In this document: positions 23,868 to 34,812 of the stretch, piece by piece
Position numbering within the stretch: position 1 is the stretch's first letter
Layout: each line of letters starts with the position of its first letter
NCBI GenBank assembly: GCA_947579605.1
Contig: OX388312.1
Coordinates: forward strand, 2,170,001-2,234,000
Source of the DNA: Athripsodes cinereus
Lineage: Eukaryota > Arthropoda > Insecta > Trichoptera > Leptoceridae
Reading direction: 5' to 3'
Length of the DNA: 64,000 nucleotides
The notes under the pieces: generated by a model
Told to the model about the DNA's origin: nothing
Database searches by the model: none
Seen by the model: only the letters and a program-made list of their open reading frames with translations
Program-made: the position numbers and the translations under genes

Positions 23868-24028
23868 TTTTATTTTCTAGAGTCTCGGACTTAAGATCGA
23901 GAGACCCTGGTTCGATTCCATTCGCTGACAACTTACTTCACCTTAACGACACAAGCGTACTGTTCACTTTGAGTCTGCCTGGGGTGTTACTGGGTTTATT
24001 TCAAATCCAAATTCATCACCACAAATGC
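23868..24028 (+). repeat. tRNA-headed SINE (family M)
   Basis: AGAGTCTCGGACTTAAGATC, B box GGTTCGATTCC, then CACCTTAACGACACAAGCG, CTGCCTGGGGTGTTACTGGG and TTTATTTCAAATCC. Same architecture as at 36.3 and 61.2 kb. Confidence 0.75.
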
Positions 24029-25101
24029 CCAATGTCAATTTAAACAAAAAAAACATTGAGCAAATGCATTTAATGTACCTAGTTACGTATTTATTTCAAG
24101 CAGGGTAAATTACCCCAATATGAAATTTTTGGTGTAACTAGGAAATTTTTCTAATTTACTTTTTTATAAACGTGTTACTATTTTTGCAAAATATTAAAAA
24201 GTGAGGGGGTAATACCGACTTACGCAAAAATATTTTGGGGTAATAGTTAAAAAAAAAAACTCACCGATTGCTTATTTAAAGAGTAGACTTAATAAGTAAG
24301 TATTATTTGAGTAAATAAATATTCGAACTTTTAATCGCTGTGTTTTACGAAATCATCGAAATCGAACATGTAGAAAATTTAGTGAAAACAATGAGAAACC
24401 GATTTCTGAATGGAGACTCATGGATATCTATGAATGAATTTTCATTTTACTATAGTATAAACATCGAGACTGGAATTGGTTTTTGTTCGTCTGTATGTTC
24501 TCACTAATTCATCTCACTACATACTACAACATAGTTTTGTGTTGAGCGCCTTATAAAAATATTATTAATAGATCACTGTTTATATAATTATTGTTACTAT
24601 TCTGTATGTATGTAATATGTATGTATGTTCGAAATATGAATGTTTTCTCATAGATAATATTATGTTGTACTTGGAATATAATCAAAGAAGAAACAAAAAC
24701 CACATGAATATAATTATCACATTGTTTTATGATCTTATAATTTATTTTTACAATGAAAAGTTGATTCTTTCAGTTTATAAAAAGAAAAATATTAAATAAA
24801 ATAAACAATCCCACTACTGAAATGTGTACACTGTAATATTAAAATGTTTTCGTGTTATCTTATGTTTCATTTTAGTTTGTTTTTTTTGTATGTGTGTTTG
24901 TTTGTTTGGATTTTAAATATTGTTGGAGAGTCAAATAACTTCTTCTTTTTTTTTAAATTAGTCTTAACTTTAAAAAGGAATTGGAATTCATTATATCTTT
25001 TTATATTCCAGTTTATCGTGAAAACATTATACGCTGATTTGGACTTTTTTTGTCCCACCTATAAAACCGAAAACATAATGTCGCTTATGGTATGGAAATA
25101 A

Positions 25102-26435
25102 GATAGGGTAAGTCCAAGTCAGGCGGTCCAGCACTGGTTGCTTGACCATCTCAGAAAAAATTGATATTTTGTATGCTATCACCCCAATATGTTGGTAGTT
25201 CAAAATGACAATTATTTTAATTTTATTGGTTTTAGTTTTTGTGTGGCGGCCATATTTGTTTTACTAGGCGGAGACATTTTCGCAGTTTAAAGGGTTTGCG
25301 AAAACTTAAATATCTCAGGTCCTATTTATTTTATCAACATGAAACTAATGGCAGTTTGTTTATAAAAATATAAGCTTTAAGGTTGTTTACAAACATTTTC
25401 ACCTAAATATAATTTTAAGGGATGAAATTTCAGTCTACATTCTTAACTCTCTTTTGTAAAAACTCCAATTTTCACGGAAAGATTTTGGACGAAGGGAAAG
25501 AGTCCACACATCAAAACTTTTTTTGACAAACAACTAGGTACTAGTTGTGTTGATAAACAAAATTTCAAGTCTGAGACTTGACCCCTCTTTTCAAAAAAAA
25601 ATTTCAAAAATTGGAAATTCTCAAAATTTTCCATTTTCCGAGCTCAATATCTCTGGTGGGGGACCAGATAAAAAGAAAAAACCTTTTTGCCAACAACATG
25701 TCACATATTAATCGACTTAATGCATTATATTCACCCACTGAAGTGTGCATTATTTTGATTCAGACTGCCAGTTCTCCCAGAGTTTTAGCCCCTCCCACAC
25801 ACACACATTAAGTCGATTAATATGTGACATGTTGTTGGCAAAAAGGTTTTTTCTTTTTATCTGGTCCCCTACCAGAGATATTGAGCTCGGAAAATGGAAA
25901 ATTTTGAGAATTTCCAATTTTTGAATTTTTTTTTGAAAAGAGGGGTCAAGTCTCAGACTTGAAATTTTGTTTATCAAACACAACTAGTACCTAGTTGTTT
26001 GTCAAAAAAAGTTTTGATGTGTGGACTCTTTCCCTTCGTCCAAAATCTTTCCGTGAAAATGGGAGTTTTTACAAAAGAGAGTTTAGAATGTAGACTGAAA
26101 TTTCATCCCTTAAAATTATATTTAGGTGAAAATGTTTGTAAACAACCTTAAAGCTTATATTTATATAAACAAACTGCCATTAGTTTCATGTTGATAAAAT
26201 AAAAAGGACCTGAGATATTTAAGTTTTCGCAAACCCTTTAAACTGCGAAAATGTCTCCGCCTAGTAAAACAAATATGGCCGCCACACAAAAACTAAAACC
26301 AATAAAATTAAAATAATTATTATTTTGAACTACCAACATATTGGGGTGATAGCATACAAAATATCAATTTTTTCTGAGATGGTCAAGCAACCATTTTATT
26401 TATTTCTGGACCGCCTGACTTGGACTTACCCGATA
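25102..26435. mobile_element. Large foldback element, ~620-bp arms, GATA duplication
   Basis: Element 25106-26431 (1326 bp) begins GGGTAAGTCCAAGTCAGGCG and ends with its reverse complement. Left arm 25106-25722 and right arm 25806-26431 pair almost throughout, with a small indel near the ends (CCAGCACTGGTTGC against CCAGAAATAAATAAAATGG) and a few substitutions. The 83-bp centre is unrelated (ends in a CACACACA run). GATA at 25102-25105 and 26432-26435 looks like a 4-bp target duplication. No open frame longer than shadows is present, and the arms match nothing else in the window. Superfamily unknown to me. Confidence 0.85.
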
Positions 26436-26494
26436 GTTAAGATATTTTTTTTTGTACGAACGTGTACAAAAATGCTCAGGATCTACTATTACTG

Positions 26495-26592
26495 TAGCAT
26501 CACGGAATATCCTACAAGTGGAGTAACCAGTAAACCAGTTGCATGCAATAAACAACATGTATGCTGTCCTCTCCGTGCCAACATTAAAAAAA
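26495..26592 (-). repeat. Family-A retroposon, tail half
   Basis: AGCATCACGGAATATCCTAC, AAGTGGAGTAACCAGTAAAC, GTTGCATGCAATAAACAAC and TCTCCGTGCCAAC. Confidence 0.75.
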
Positions 26593-26617
26593 TACTTAAT
26601 TTTATTGTATTTCCCTA

Positions 26618-26872
26618 TCTTTTAATACCCTCACGCATTGTCTCAGGTAGGGAAGGTAGAGAGAACGGAATGCCATGTTGATTTACCTTTTCATACTTAT
26701 TTCGCTTTCTTAACATTCATCCAGTCTCTAATACATGCAGACCGATTTCTGATCCATGTGGTCAAGCCACGTAGTTCTTGGACGTTCGCACACCCCTTCT
26801 TTCAGATAAATACATCATCTTTGTCATCCTTTCATCGTGCATTCGTCCCACATGTCAAACTATTGCGAATTA
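26618..26872 (-). pseudogene. LINE 3' end (family T), decayed
   Basis: Begins on the top strand with ATACCCTCACGCATTGTCTC and GGTAGGGAAGGTAGAGAGAA, the complement of the family-T tail. It continues with ATTCATCCAGTCTCTAATAC and CATCCTTTCATCGTGCATTC, the complement of the ..ERRMHDERM.. coding end. Multiple frameshifts. Confidence 0.65.
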
Positions 26873-27235
26873 TTTAGAGGCATTATTTTTTTAATTATAT
26901 TTCGTCTTAACTAATTTCCCCTAGCATCTCTGGGAATATATGCTAGTTTTTTATAGCCACACTGTATCAATTTGTATAGTAGTAGTTTGTCTACATTTTG
27001 GACAATATCTGTCATCAATATTATATTTAAGAAAAACAAAGAGTTATTTTTTCCTTATGAAATATGATTGAAATAACATTGAGACGAACTGCGGCATAAT
27101 AATAACAATAATGAATTCATTCATATTATTATATGTGTATTAAAATTAATATCTCGTTACGTAACGCTCAATATTTTATCCGTGGATTATGACGGGTAAG
27201 TTGTACGGATATATATTCATAATCCTATTGCTACT

Positions 27236-27465
27236 ATACTATCACGGCATATACCACAAGTGGGGTAGCCAGCAGACCATGCAATAAACATGCAAGCCGT
27301 CTTCTCCGTGCCAACAAAAATTATAGGACTTTCAGGATTGGTAGCAAATTTCATCGCTGAATTCTATTAAGTATTTCTTTAATTTTTCGAATACCTGCCT
27401 GCAATTTGCAGGACACTAAAAAATTACGGAAAAGAGTGGGAGAACTATATTTTTTGTCGGGTAAA
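27236..27465 (-). repeat. Family-A retroposon, near full length
   Basis: TATCACGGCATATACCACAA, GTGGGGTAGCCAGCAGACC, GCAATAAACATGCAAGC, TTCTCCGTGCCAACAAAAAT, TCATCGCTGAATTC and GGACACTAAAAAATTACGGA then AAAGAGTGGGAG. Confidence 0.85.
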
Positions 27466-27564
27466 TATTTTCGATTAGGGATTTCATTTGTGATGTGTTG
27501 ACGACTAACTGTTTGTTCATTGCTCATGGAGTAAGTCAATTGAGAACAATATCATGATGATTGA

Positions 27565-27635
27565 CAGAGAGAGAGAGAGAGAGAAATATTTAAATACCCA
27601 TGTGTTTTTTTTAAAATGACTTCGTTGACAGCGTT

Positions 27636-27667
<32 letters not shown>
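27565..27667. repeat. Microsatellites (AG)n and (GT)n
   Basis: (AG)9 at 27565-27582 and (GT)14 at about 27640-27667, separated by unique sequence. Confidence 0.95.
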
Positions 27668-27977
27668 ATATTCAGTGAATAATTAATAGATGTATAAAGT
27701 AATAAACCCCACAGTCACCTCTGCTAAACAAAAGGGTTACACACGCAGGTGACTAACTTGTGTATTGCGACAGTAGGTGGAGTGTGTTACACCCTACATA
27801 ATAATAATGGGTGTGGGTGACTAGGGACGTGCGTCCTGTATCATAATTGAAGGGGAGAAAGGAGAAGGTACTCAATATTTACTGAGTGTATATTTATTTT
27901 ATTGTGTAAAAGAAACAATAATGACAATTTATTACAGTCTTACGTTATATGATTTTTTTTAGTTTATTTTTTGTGTT

Positions 27978-28032
27978 TTGCATGCAGTGATTCCTCCTCT
28001 GGCTACCCTATTTGTGGAAAACTCCGTGTTAT
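27978..28032 (+). repeat. Family-A retroposon, tail fragment
   Basis: TGCATGCAGTGATTCC, CTCTGGCTACCCTATTTGTG and GAAAACTCCGTG. Confidence 0.6.
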
Positions 28033-28077
28033 TGAACACTTACATTAATCACATTATCATACATTATCACGGAGATC

Positions 28078-28230
28078 ACGTATGGGTTAGTTGGAAGATA
28101 CCGCGCTTCTGCGATAAACTCTCCCATTGCACAAATTTATTTGTCTGGTTTAAATTCTGCAATGTTTATTTAATAATGTTGATTTTTTGTGTAATAAAGA
28201 TTTTTATTATTATTAGTATGGTCATATCAC
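28078..28230 (+). mobile_element. LINE 3' tail (GATCGC..GCGATAA family)
   Basis: GGGTTAGTTGGAAGATACCG then CGCTTCTGCGATAAACTCTC, ending GTGTAATAAAGATTTTTATT with (ATT)n. The GATCGCgcc..GCGATAA hairpin and AATAAAG end match 59.7 kb. Related tails are common in lepidopteran CR1-like LINEs (from memory). Confidence 0.6.
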
Positions 28231-28311
28231 TTTATCATACCTACTATCACACCTTATCATTGGCTCCCAATAATGTTCCCAGACGAATGAGCCAGTATAT
28301 TAGTATCTACC

Positions 28312-28389
28312 TAATTTTAATTTCTTTGTGAACCCAATAGCAAGTCAGCATAAGTATGTTTAATTTTGATTTCTTTGTGAACCCAACAG
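28312..28389. repeat. Two-copy short tandem duplication, 49-bp period
   Basis: TAATTTTAATTTCTTTGTGA then ACCCAATAG at 28312 repeats as TAATTTTGATTTCTTTGTGA then ACCCAACAG at 28361. Confidence 0.7.
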
Positions 28390-28679
28390 TATTTAATAAT
28401 ACTTACATACTTTGCTGTCAACCCTATGTCGTACTCTTTCATATATATTAGGTATGTATGTGTCCCTCCCTCACAAAGCAAGGGCCGTCGCCGGACAGGG
28501 CTGCCACAAAGGAATTAATCAACACTCCATAATTGCGTTTCATTTCACACACTGCTTTCCATTCAAACAATGCTTCTATAACTTTTATAATCATTGTTAC
28601 AAATAATATTAATGTTCCAAAACTTTCTAAAAAAATATTCGATACATACCTACTTACTTTACTTTTCGTATGGCTTGGT

Positions 28680-28800
28680 GTTTTGATGAATCTTAACCCA
28701 TGTGGGCTGCGTGGCTGCGTCGTATCTACAGTCTTGGCTCCAGCACTGAAAGCTAGTTCACCGCCTCCGGTCCTGCTTCATGGATATGCTGCAGGATCAA
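28680..28800. other. GC-richer block, unassigned
   Basis: CATGTGGGCTGCGTGGCTGC..CTCCAGCACTGAAAGC..CACCGCCTCCGGTCCTGC contrasts with AT-rich flanks. A short frame CGLRGCVVSTVLAPALKASS is open but resembles nothing I know, and no Dachshund segment is visible in any frame. Confidence 0.2.
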
Positions 28801-28879
28801 GATATATTTGTATCACTTTCTCACATCAAAACTGTTTTATCCCAAATTATTTTTTTATGAATAACTAACCTATTTTTTT

Positions 28880-28962
28880 TTGAGAGGACAACTTGCGTGT
28901 TTATAACTTGTATTTTGTCCACTGGCTACCGCACTCAAGGGAGTATGTATAGTGATGGTAAA
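28880..28962 (+). repeat. Family-A retroposon, tail fragment
   Basis: GAGGACAACTTGCGTGTTTA, CACTGGCTACCGCACTCAAG and GTATAGTGATGGTA. Confidence 0.65.
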
Positions 28963-30104
28963 TAAATGTTTTTTTGGTGATATTATGGCACAGTGGATCA
29001 GTTTTGTCACGAAAATGACAACCTTTTCGACCGTTACGTGCTTTGAGTTGTGTAAATTTATTTAAAACAGTGGTGGTGCCAAAGATTTTATTTTTATAAG
29101 TTTCATTAATGAAAACAGTTTAAGAATCTGTGATTATTTTTCAAAAATGTTCCATTGGATTGCCGTGCTAAAAATAACGCGTTCAATGCAATACATAACG
29201 TATATATTATTATTATTAATATTGTTTCATTCTAAATTCAAAATCAAACAACAAAATGTATACGAGTGAGTGAATCAATGAATGAATGAATCGATGAATA
29301 ATGGAGGTGCATATAATATACTTACTCATACGAAGGTAGCATATTGATACAATAGATTATAGCTCATTCGTTGTAAGATTCCAGTTTAGTAAATAATGTA
29401 AAATTGTACACTTGTGACTTTTTTAAAATATTTAAGATTTATAAAATATGCTAATTATTATAAATCAGTTTCAAAAGTGCAAAAATTAGTAATATGAATG
29501 TTCTGTTAAGCTTCTGAACACTCTATTATTTTAATTTATTGACAAAAACTCAGATATATCTTTTTCAATAAAAACAATTAAATATATAAAATTTGTTAAA
29601 ATATTTCTAACATAAGAATGAAAGAAGTAGACGGCTGCATTTAATTCAAAACTCATATATCCTGTTTTATAAATACTAAACGATTGGCAACGCGATTTTA
29701 TAAAGTGAAAATTAGTTCATCAGCAGAACTATTAATTCGTATGTGCTAAAAGTACACACACATACACATTTAATGAAGGTATAAATGTATGTATTAAGGT
29801 ACCAACTATCACATATATGTACACAACATGTCAAACGTCAAACGCCATGTTGACTGTTACAGACATTTCAAATTGTTCCAACGATTGTTGTTTTCCAAAT
29901 ACAAACAGAAAGGCGTGATTGGTCAGTCGATGAATGGAATTTAAAATTCAAATTTTCGTATTTCGAATCGAATCGTTCGACTGTGTGTGACGCTTCTTTT
30001 GCATGAACACAAATCAATTGTTATTTTAATTACTGAGGATTTTTTTTTGGTTAATTTCACAAATATAAATATTGAGATTATAGCTGTGAAGTATCCAAAA
30101 TAGA

Positions 30105-30308
30105 ATTGATTCTAGCCTTTTGTACAAATTTTCGAGAGTCCTGTAGGAAGCAGGTACCTATTCGCAAAACGTCTCTAGAACATGTGTTTAAATCTGTAAT
30201 GATGATGAATGCCTCCCATCCTTAACATCTGATTTTTATGACACGGAGAAGACGACCTGTATGTTCATTATACATAGTGAGTCTGCTGCCTACCCCAATT
30301 ATAGAAGA
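30105..30308 (+). repeat. Family-A retroposon, lacks outer 5' box
   Basis: TTTTCGAGAGTCCTGTAGGA, AGCAGGTACCTATTCGCAAA, ATGAATGCCTCCCATCC, GACACGGAGAAGACGACCTG, TATGTTCATTATACATAG and CTGCTGCCTACCCCAATTAT. Confidence 0.75.
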
Positions 30309-30325
30309 ATCCTTAATGTAATAGA

Positions 30326-30597
30326 TCTATATAAATAAAAATGAGTAGACCATGTATGTTCCCCCATAACTTGAGAACGGCTGAACCGAATTGGCTGATT
30401 TTTTTTTGCCGTGTTCGTAGTTATTAGGAGACGGTTTGTATAAAAGAAAATTTCTGGGAAATTCAACGGAAAAGTCGGAAATTTTGATTGTATTTTTGAA
30501 TGAAAGTGACGTTTGTATGACAGTTCCGCTGTCACGTGTTGGCATAACGAAAATTTTTATGAAACTCACCCTTGCGACGCCGGGTAAGAACATCTAG
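30326..30597 (+). mobile_element. Non-autonomous Helitron, both ends present
   Basis: Starts TCTATATAAATAAAAATGAG after a host A and ends CGGGTAAGAACATCTAG before a host T: the 5'-TC, 3'-CTAG, A^T insertion rule of Helitrons. The interior has ACTTGAGAACGGCTGAACCG, typical of lepidopteran Helitron families, and near the 3' end ACCC(N10)GGGT forms a short hairpin. Length 272 bp with no Rep/helicase coding, so mobilised in trans if ever. Confidence 0.8.
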
Positions 30598-30608
30598 TTC
30601 ATTATAAA

Positions 30609-30668
30609 AATGTTAACATGGCAGTGATTAAAATGCTTATGCGCGAAGCCGAGTTTGATGCTAGTACA
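30609..30668 (+). mobile_element. Second Helitron 3' end
   Basis: GCGCGAAGCCGAGTTTGATG then CTAG|T lies 70 bp beyond the first Helitron end, suggesting insertion of one Helitron beside or into another. Confidence 0.4.
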
Positions 30669-31102
30669 TGAAAAATAATTAATAATTATTATGACGAATT
30701 CCTTTCTCTTTCCCTGGTTTTCTGGTGATGACAGCAGAAGGAGCAGTCTTCGTCTGTAATTATAAGGAGCATAATAACTTCTTAATAATTAAGAACAAAC
30801 TCACTCCCACCCTTCTCCCTTCTTTAAATTACTAGTACTGTTACTTACTACTGCTTGCAAGTGAATAAGTACATATTACTACCCCACAAGAGATGATGGG
30901 ATTGAATCGTAAAATGATATAGTTGTATATTATATATTAATAATAATCGTGTTTTGTAACTACCTTTAAATTTTCTCTTCAGAAACATTGAGAAGAAATC
31001 AAAATTTCGGTAGGTGCCTACAATGTAATTAAAAACACATCACATCTTCCTACCCTTTACGGCGCTTAACTTATACTACCATAGACACTATCGCAAGAAA
31101 GA

Positions 31103-31141
31103 GCGACGTGACGTCATAGAACCTGTCATCAGTCACGTCGC
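31103..31141. promoter_or_regulatory. 10-bp inverted repeat overlapping a CRE (TGACGTCA)
   Basis: GCGACGTGAC (31103-31112) and GTCACGTCGC (31132-31141) are exact reverse complements 19 bp apart. The full CREB/ATF palindrome TGACGTCA sits at 31109-31116. It could be a regulatory site or the core of a small foldback element. Confidence 0.35.
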
Positions 31142-31403
31142 ATTTTGATTATTGTCAAATTTTCATGTTTTTGTTTAAAATAATTATAAATTGAAATACA
31201 TATTTCCAAGTTATGAGTAGTGTAATATAATTAATTGATATATAATTTACCATATTTAATACTTTCCATTACAATAGCTCACTACTGCAGTATTTTAATT
31301 TAAATATACACCCCATCGCTGAATCCTGAGATTCTACCCTTTTTGCTAGATATGCTATTATGGCATTGATAGATATTAATACTCACAATTGTGGTTGCCA
31401 GCG

Positions 31404-31800
31404 ATTTATTTATTTATTTAGTAATAAGGTTATAAACACAAATATTTATTCATAACTTAAAAAATACTTAATTAATATACAGGTTGTTCTCCCAGTGCCA
31501 TAAAAAAACATACAAAATGGGTGACATATCCCATTAGTAAATACCTAAATAATTTATGTAGAACATTGTACAGTGAAGAATAAAATTAATAATTTCTCTA
31601 ATTAAATATTCTTGGTTTTGGTCACCTTAAAACAAAACAAGATACATAATAAGCAATTCTCAAATTTCACAAACTACCCTCAATGAGACCACCCCATATC
31701 TTGATCCATTATTCTGGCTTCATATTCCTTCTGACTGATAGGGTTCTGCGGGTGGTAGGTAGAGTGCAGTACCATCCTGTTTATCGCAGGGGATTCTGGG
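31404..31800 (-). pseudogene. Coding-like 3' segment plus (AAAT)n tail, unidentified
   Basis: Minus strand: after an acceptor-like CCCCCAG, a frame of 37 codons opens SPAINRMVLHSTYHPQNPIS and closes QKEYEARIMDQDMGWSH with TGA at 31680-31682. About 260 bp of AT-rich sequence follows, containing AATAAA-like signals and ending in (AAAT)n at 31404-31420. I do not recognise the protein. The tail argues for a 5'-truncated LINE or other retrocopy; a last exon of a nested minus-strand gene is the alternative. The peptide has a normal amino-acid mix and higher GC than its surroundings. Confidence 0.35.
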
Positions 31801-31828
31801 GGATATTTATTTAAGATAAGTATATAAT

Positions 31829-32293
31829 ATGTCATCGCTCGATAGTTAGATCAGCCAGTTAACTCAATGACTAGGCGGTTAATTAAATGCTGGCATTCAA
31901 TTGTATGACTAGGCTTTTCGTTGAATCACAATAACGCGCCATACGTTCAACATTCTGCCTGATCGGAATTAGCCCGACTGTTGAAATTTAGTTTCTTTAT
32001 TTGACACTGTGGCGCTAGGATTGATAGACATTGAGTTAAACAGTCCAGCTAGACCTCTGTTAGCAATTCAATTGAATGCCGGCGTTTAATTAACCGCCTA
32101 GTCATTTAGTTAACTGGCCAGCTAGACCTCTGTTAACTATTCAATTGAATGCCGGCGTTTAATTAACCGCCTAGTCATTTAGTTAACTGGCCAGCTAGAC
32201 CTCTGTTAACTATTCAATTGAATCCCGGCGTTTAATTAACCGCCTAGTCGTTTAGTTAATTGGCTAATTCGACAACTATCTGGCGGCTACATA
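31829..32293. mobile_element. Foldback element F, copy 1, with 3 x 73-bp subrepeat
   Basis: The left end GATAGTTAGATCAGCCAGTT..TGACTAGGCGGTTAATTAAA is answered on the right by TTTAATTAACCGCCTAGTC..AATTGGCTAATTCGACAACT in inverse. The right side holds three 73-bp units starting CCAGCTAGACCTCTGTTA at 32045, 32118 and 32191. Each unit carries the palindrome ATTCAATTGAAT, and the third is slightly diverged. The interior has ATACGTTCAACATTCTGCCT and CCGACTGTTGAAATTTAGTT, shared with copies at 41.2 and 47.7 kb. No coding. Confidence 0.8.
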
Positions 32294-32474
32294 AATACAT
32301 GCTGTTTAAAGGATCTAATGAGCAAGTTTTGATAAGTCGTTTAATGCTTTGCATGTACCTACTGTATATAATTTTGTTTGTAAATAATAAATTGAAAACA
32401 TGAATATGTCCAACTATGACATAATATTAACGTGAATGTTGGGTGCATGAAATCATTAATTTACTACAATGAAA

Positions 32475-32695
32475 CAATCACGTTATATCTCACAAGTGGG
32501 GAAGTCAGCGGACCACCTGCATGTAATAAACATGCAATTTAACCTCTTCGTGCCAGTATTACCTACTTTCAAGTTTGGTGACATTCCTAATCGCTGAACT
32601 GAAGATGTAAAGTATCTTAAATGTATTGTTTTTCAAAAGCCTTTTGCAGGATACTCGAAAACTTACAAAAAAGAGTGGGAGAAAACCAGCAATAT
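32475..32695 (-). repeat. Family-A retroposon, lacks 5' box
   Basis: AATCACGTTATATCTCACAA, GTGGGGAAGTCAGCGGACC, CATGTAATAAACATGCAA, CTCTTCGTGCC and ACTCGAAAACTTACAAAAAA then GAGTGGGAG. Confidence 0.8.
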
Positions 32696-32764
32696 TGATG
32701 ATGATGATTTTGGATGATTTTATTTATGACGCCGTTTAATAGTCCCTAAACCGTCTCAAGGGCG

Positions 32765-32945
32765 CCAGGACCGCTCGTAATAAACATGCAAGTTGTCCTT
32801 TTCATGCCAATAAAGTAAAGGTATTTAGATTTGGTTGCATTATATTAAATGTTATATTTTACGAATAGGTACCTGCCTTTTACAGGACACTCGAAAACAA
32901 ACAGAAAATAGTTGGAGGCTATTAGTTACAGGGATCTTCAGGAGA
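32765..32945 (-). repeat. Family-A retroposon, missing tail end
   Basis: CGTAATAAACATGCAAGTTG, CCTTTTCATGCC, CCTGCCTTTTACAGGACACT and CAGGGATCTTCAGG. The GGCTACC tail is replaced by unrelated GCGCCAGGACCG sequence. Confidence 0.7.
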
Positions 32946-33444
32946 CAACTGTTACTTGCATAAATGGAAATATATGAATATAACAGTAAAATATCGGTGA
33001 CAAATTTCAGATGTACTTCCACCAAGTATCGTCGGTCGGTAGCATTGTCTTTATCCATTGTAATTCATTATTTCTATGAGGATTATAACAGATAAAATAT
33101 CAAAATGAATAATAATTAAATTAATTAATGTATAGGGTAGGTACATAGACATTATTACAGTAGAGTTCCTTTTATTCGGAAGTCTTTGTAGCCGTATCGA
33201 ATAACAGATAATGCAAAATATTATAATTATAAAATATCATTGTATTCATAATATAATACGTTGCATTCGTAGTATTAATTAAAATGTTCAAATAATAAGA
33301 AATAATTCATACTTGCAATTCATTATATAAAATAATAATGATTAACGGTTAACAAATTAATGACTTCGTTAAAATTTCGGTTAAAATTATGGTTAACTTT
33401 TAAGCCAAACTCTATTTTATTTTTAAGTCAATATGTATACATTA

Positions 33445-33655
33445 ACTGTTTATCCCACAACTGGGGTAGCCAGTAATCTAGATACATGTGATAATCATGC
33501 GAGTTTTTTTTTTTTATTGGTATAAAAAAAGTTATCCTCACCCTGCCAATAAAATATTGACATTCTGAAACGGTGGCATACTTCATTGCTGGATTGAAGA
33601 TATTTCTTGGTATAATTTTATAGACACCCACCTTTCAGAAGACATTTTTCTCTGT
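33445..33655 (-). repeat. Family-A retroposon with a poly(T) disruption
   Basis: TTTATCCCACAACTGGGGTA, GCCAGTAATC and CATGTGATAATCATGCGAG, then a T-run and duplication (TTGGTATAAAAAAAGTTATC) before CACCCTGCCAATAAA, CATTCTGAAACGGTGGC and GCCCACC-like remains. Confidence 0.6.
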
Positions 33656-34500
33656 TATGTAAATTTCCTTAAAAAAAAAGGTGCCATTGAATCAAGCCCT
33701 TTTGAATCAATTTTTCAAAGAGCCAGGTACCATAATCAGATCGTTATTGACATCTGTAAAAACTGCCTTTTCAGTTTTCTATTTCTCGATTTTCGCTATT
33801 GGGTCCTTATTATAAATCACAGTTTTTAGGATTAAGACATAAGAAATTATTGACGGTTTAATAATTAACTGAGTTTAATGTTACTTTATTTTATGAAGCG
33901 TTAATTATTGTCTAGTTCTCAAGAAATTCACACAAAAACATAGAAATATCACCTTTATGTTATTTACCAATAAGGACTATATCTCCATATTTTTGTTTTG
34001 GCGTTAGTTGTCAAAGAACTACATGGGAAAATAGCTCTTAAGTAACTTAATAATAAGGTCTATATTCCCGTGCTCATTTCACTACTTCGACTGATTTTAT
34101 TCAAATTGTGTTCGGTAATTTAAATTTGGAATAATAATAGTATGGTCTTATAGACAATACTGTCCCCTTAAGGTTTCGGTTTTCTGATACTAATAATTAG
34201 TAGGTATTATTTGTGGTTTTTGGTTTCATAATTCCCAAAGGGTATGTATTAATTTTCATAATTACGGGTAATTAATTTGTCTTTTTGTTTTATACTCTAT
34301 GATAGCTATTATTTAAAATAATTTATTTTATATTCATTTATTGTATTTATCTTTTTTTAAGCTCTTTCATGGCAGAGCACCCGAAATTAAATTAATTATG
34401 ACTTATGTTATTATTTTTATTTATTGTTTAAATAATGACAGCACTCACGTTTACAGTCTTCATCTTTGCGGCGAGTGATGTTATCTATTTCTTAGACCAT

Positions 34501-34522
34501 TATAACATAACATAACATAACA
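34501..34522. repeat. (ATAAC)4 microsatellite
   Basis: ATAACATAACATAACATAAC-type run; four clear units. Confidence 0.9.
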
Positions 34523-34564
34523 TGTATAGACAATTCACACAGATCGAGCAAGTCCCAAACTAAG

Positions 34565-34712
34565 AAATGAATCTTGTATTGTGGGTAGTGTGTACTAACG
34601 CGACGATACACGTATATATAATGCACTTAACAAATATACATTTAACACCCAGACCCAGGACAATTTGAAAAAGGTCATTCTTCATTTTGCCCTGGCCGGA
34701 AATCAAATAATT
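34565..34712 (-). repeat. tRNA-headed SINE (family N), head decayed
   Basis: Top strand AATCTTGTATTGTGGGTAGT, TACTAACGCGACGATACACG, CACCCAGACCCAGGACAATT and TGCCCTGGCCGGAAATCAAA. The body matches the 13.7-kb copy; the B-box region is drifted. Confidence 0.65.
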
Positions 34713-34756
34713 TTTCATATAAATTCGCCAGTGGATTTACTGTATTTTCTACATCG

Positions 34757-34812
34757 ATATCATCACGCCTTTTCACACAAGTTGAGTATCCAGGGGAATA
34801 AATTTGACTAAA
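34757..34812 (-). repeat. Family-A retroposon, tail fragment
   Basis: ATATCATCACGCCTTTTCAC then ACAAGTTGAGTATCCAGGGG. Confidence 0.45.

Noticed and set aside
25578..25983. Two opposing ~77-codon frames with nearly the same protein
   Set aside because: They are the same sequence read from the two arms of the inverted repeat, run through the unrelated centre, and have no protein resemblance.
28400..28560. GC-rich CAAGGGCCGTCGCCGGACAG as an exon
   Set aside because: No open frame with splice sites and no recognisable product; too short to judge.
30299..30593. Minus-strand open frames of 78 and 88 codons
   Set aside because: They lie across the Helitron and its junctions; chance frames in a known non-coding element.
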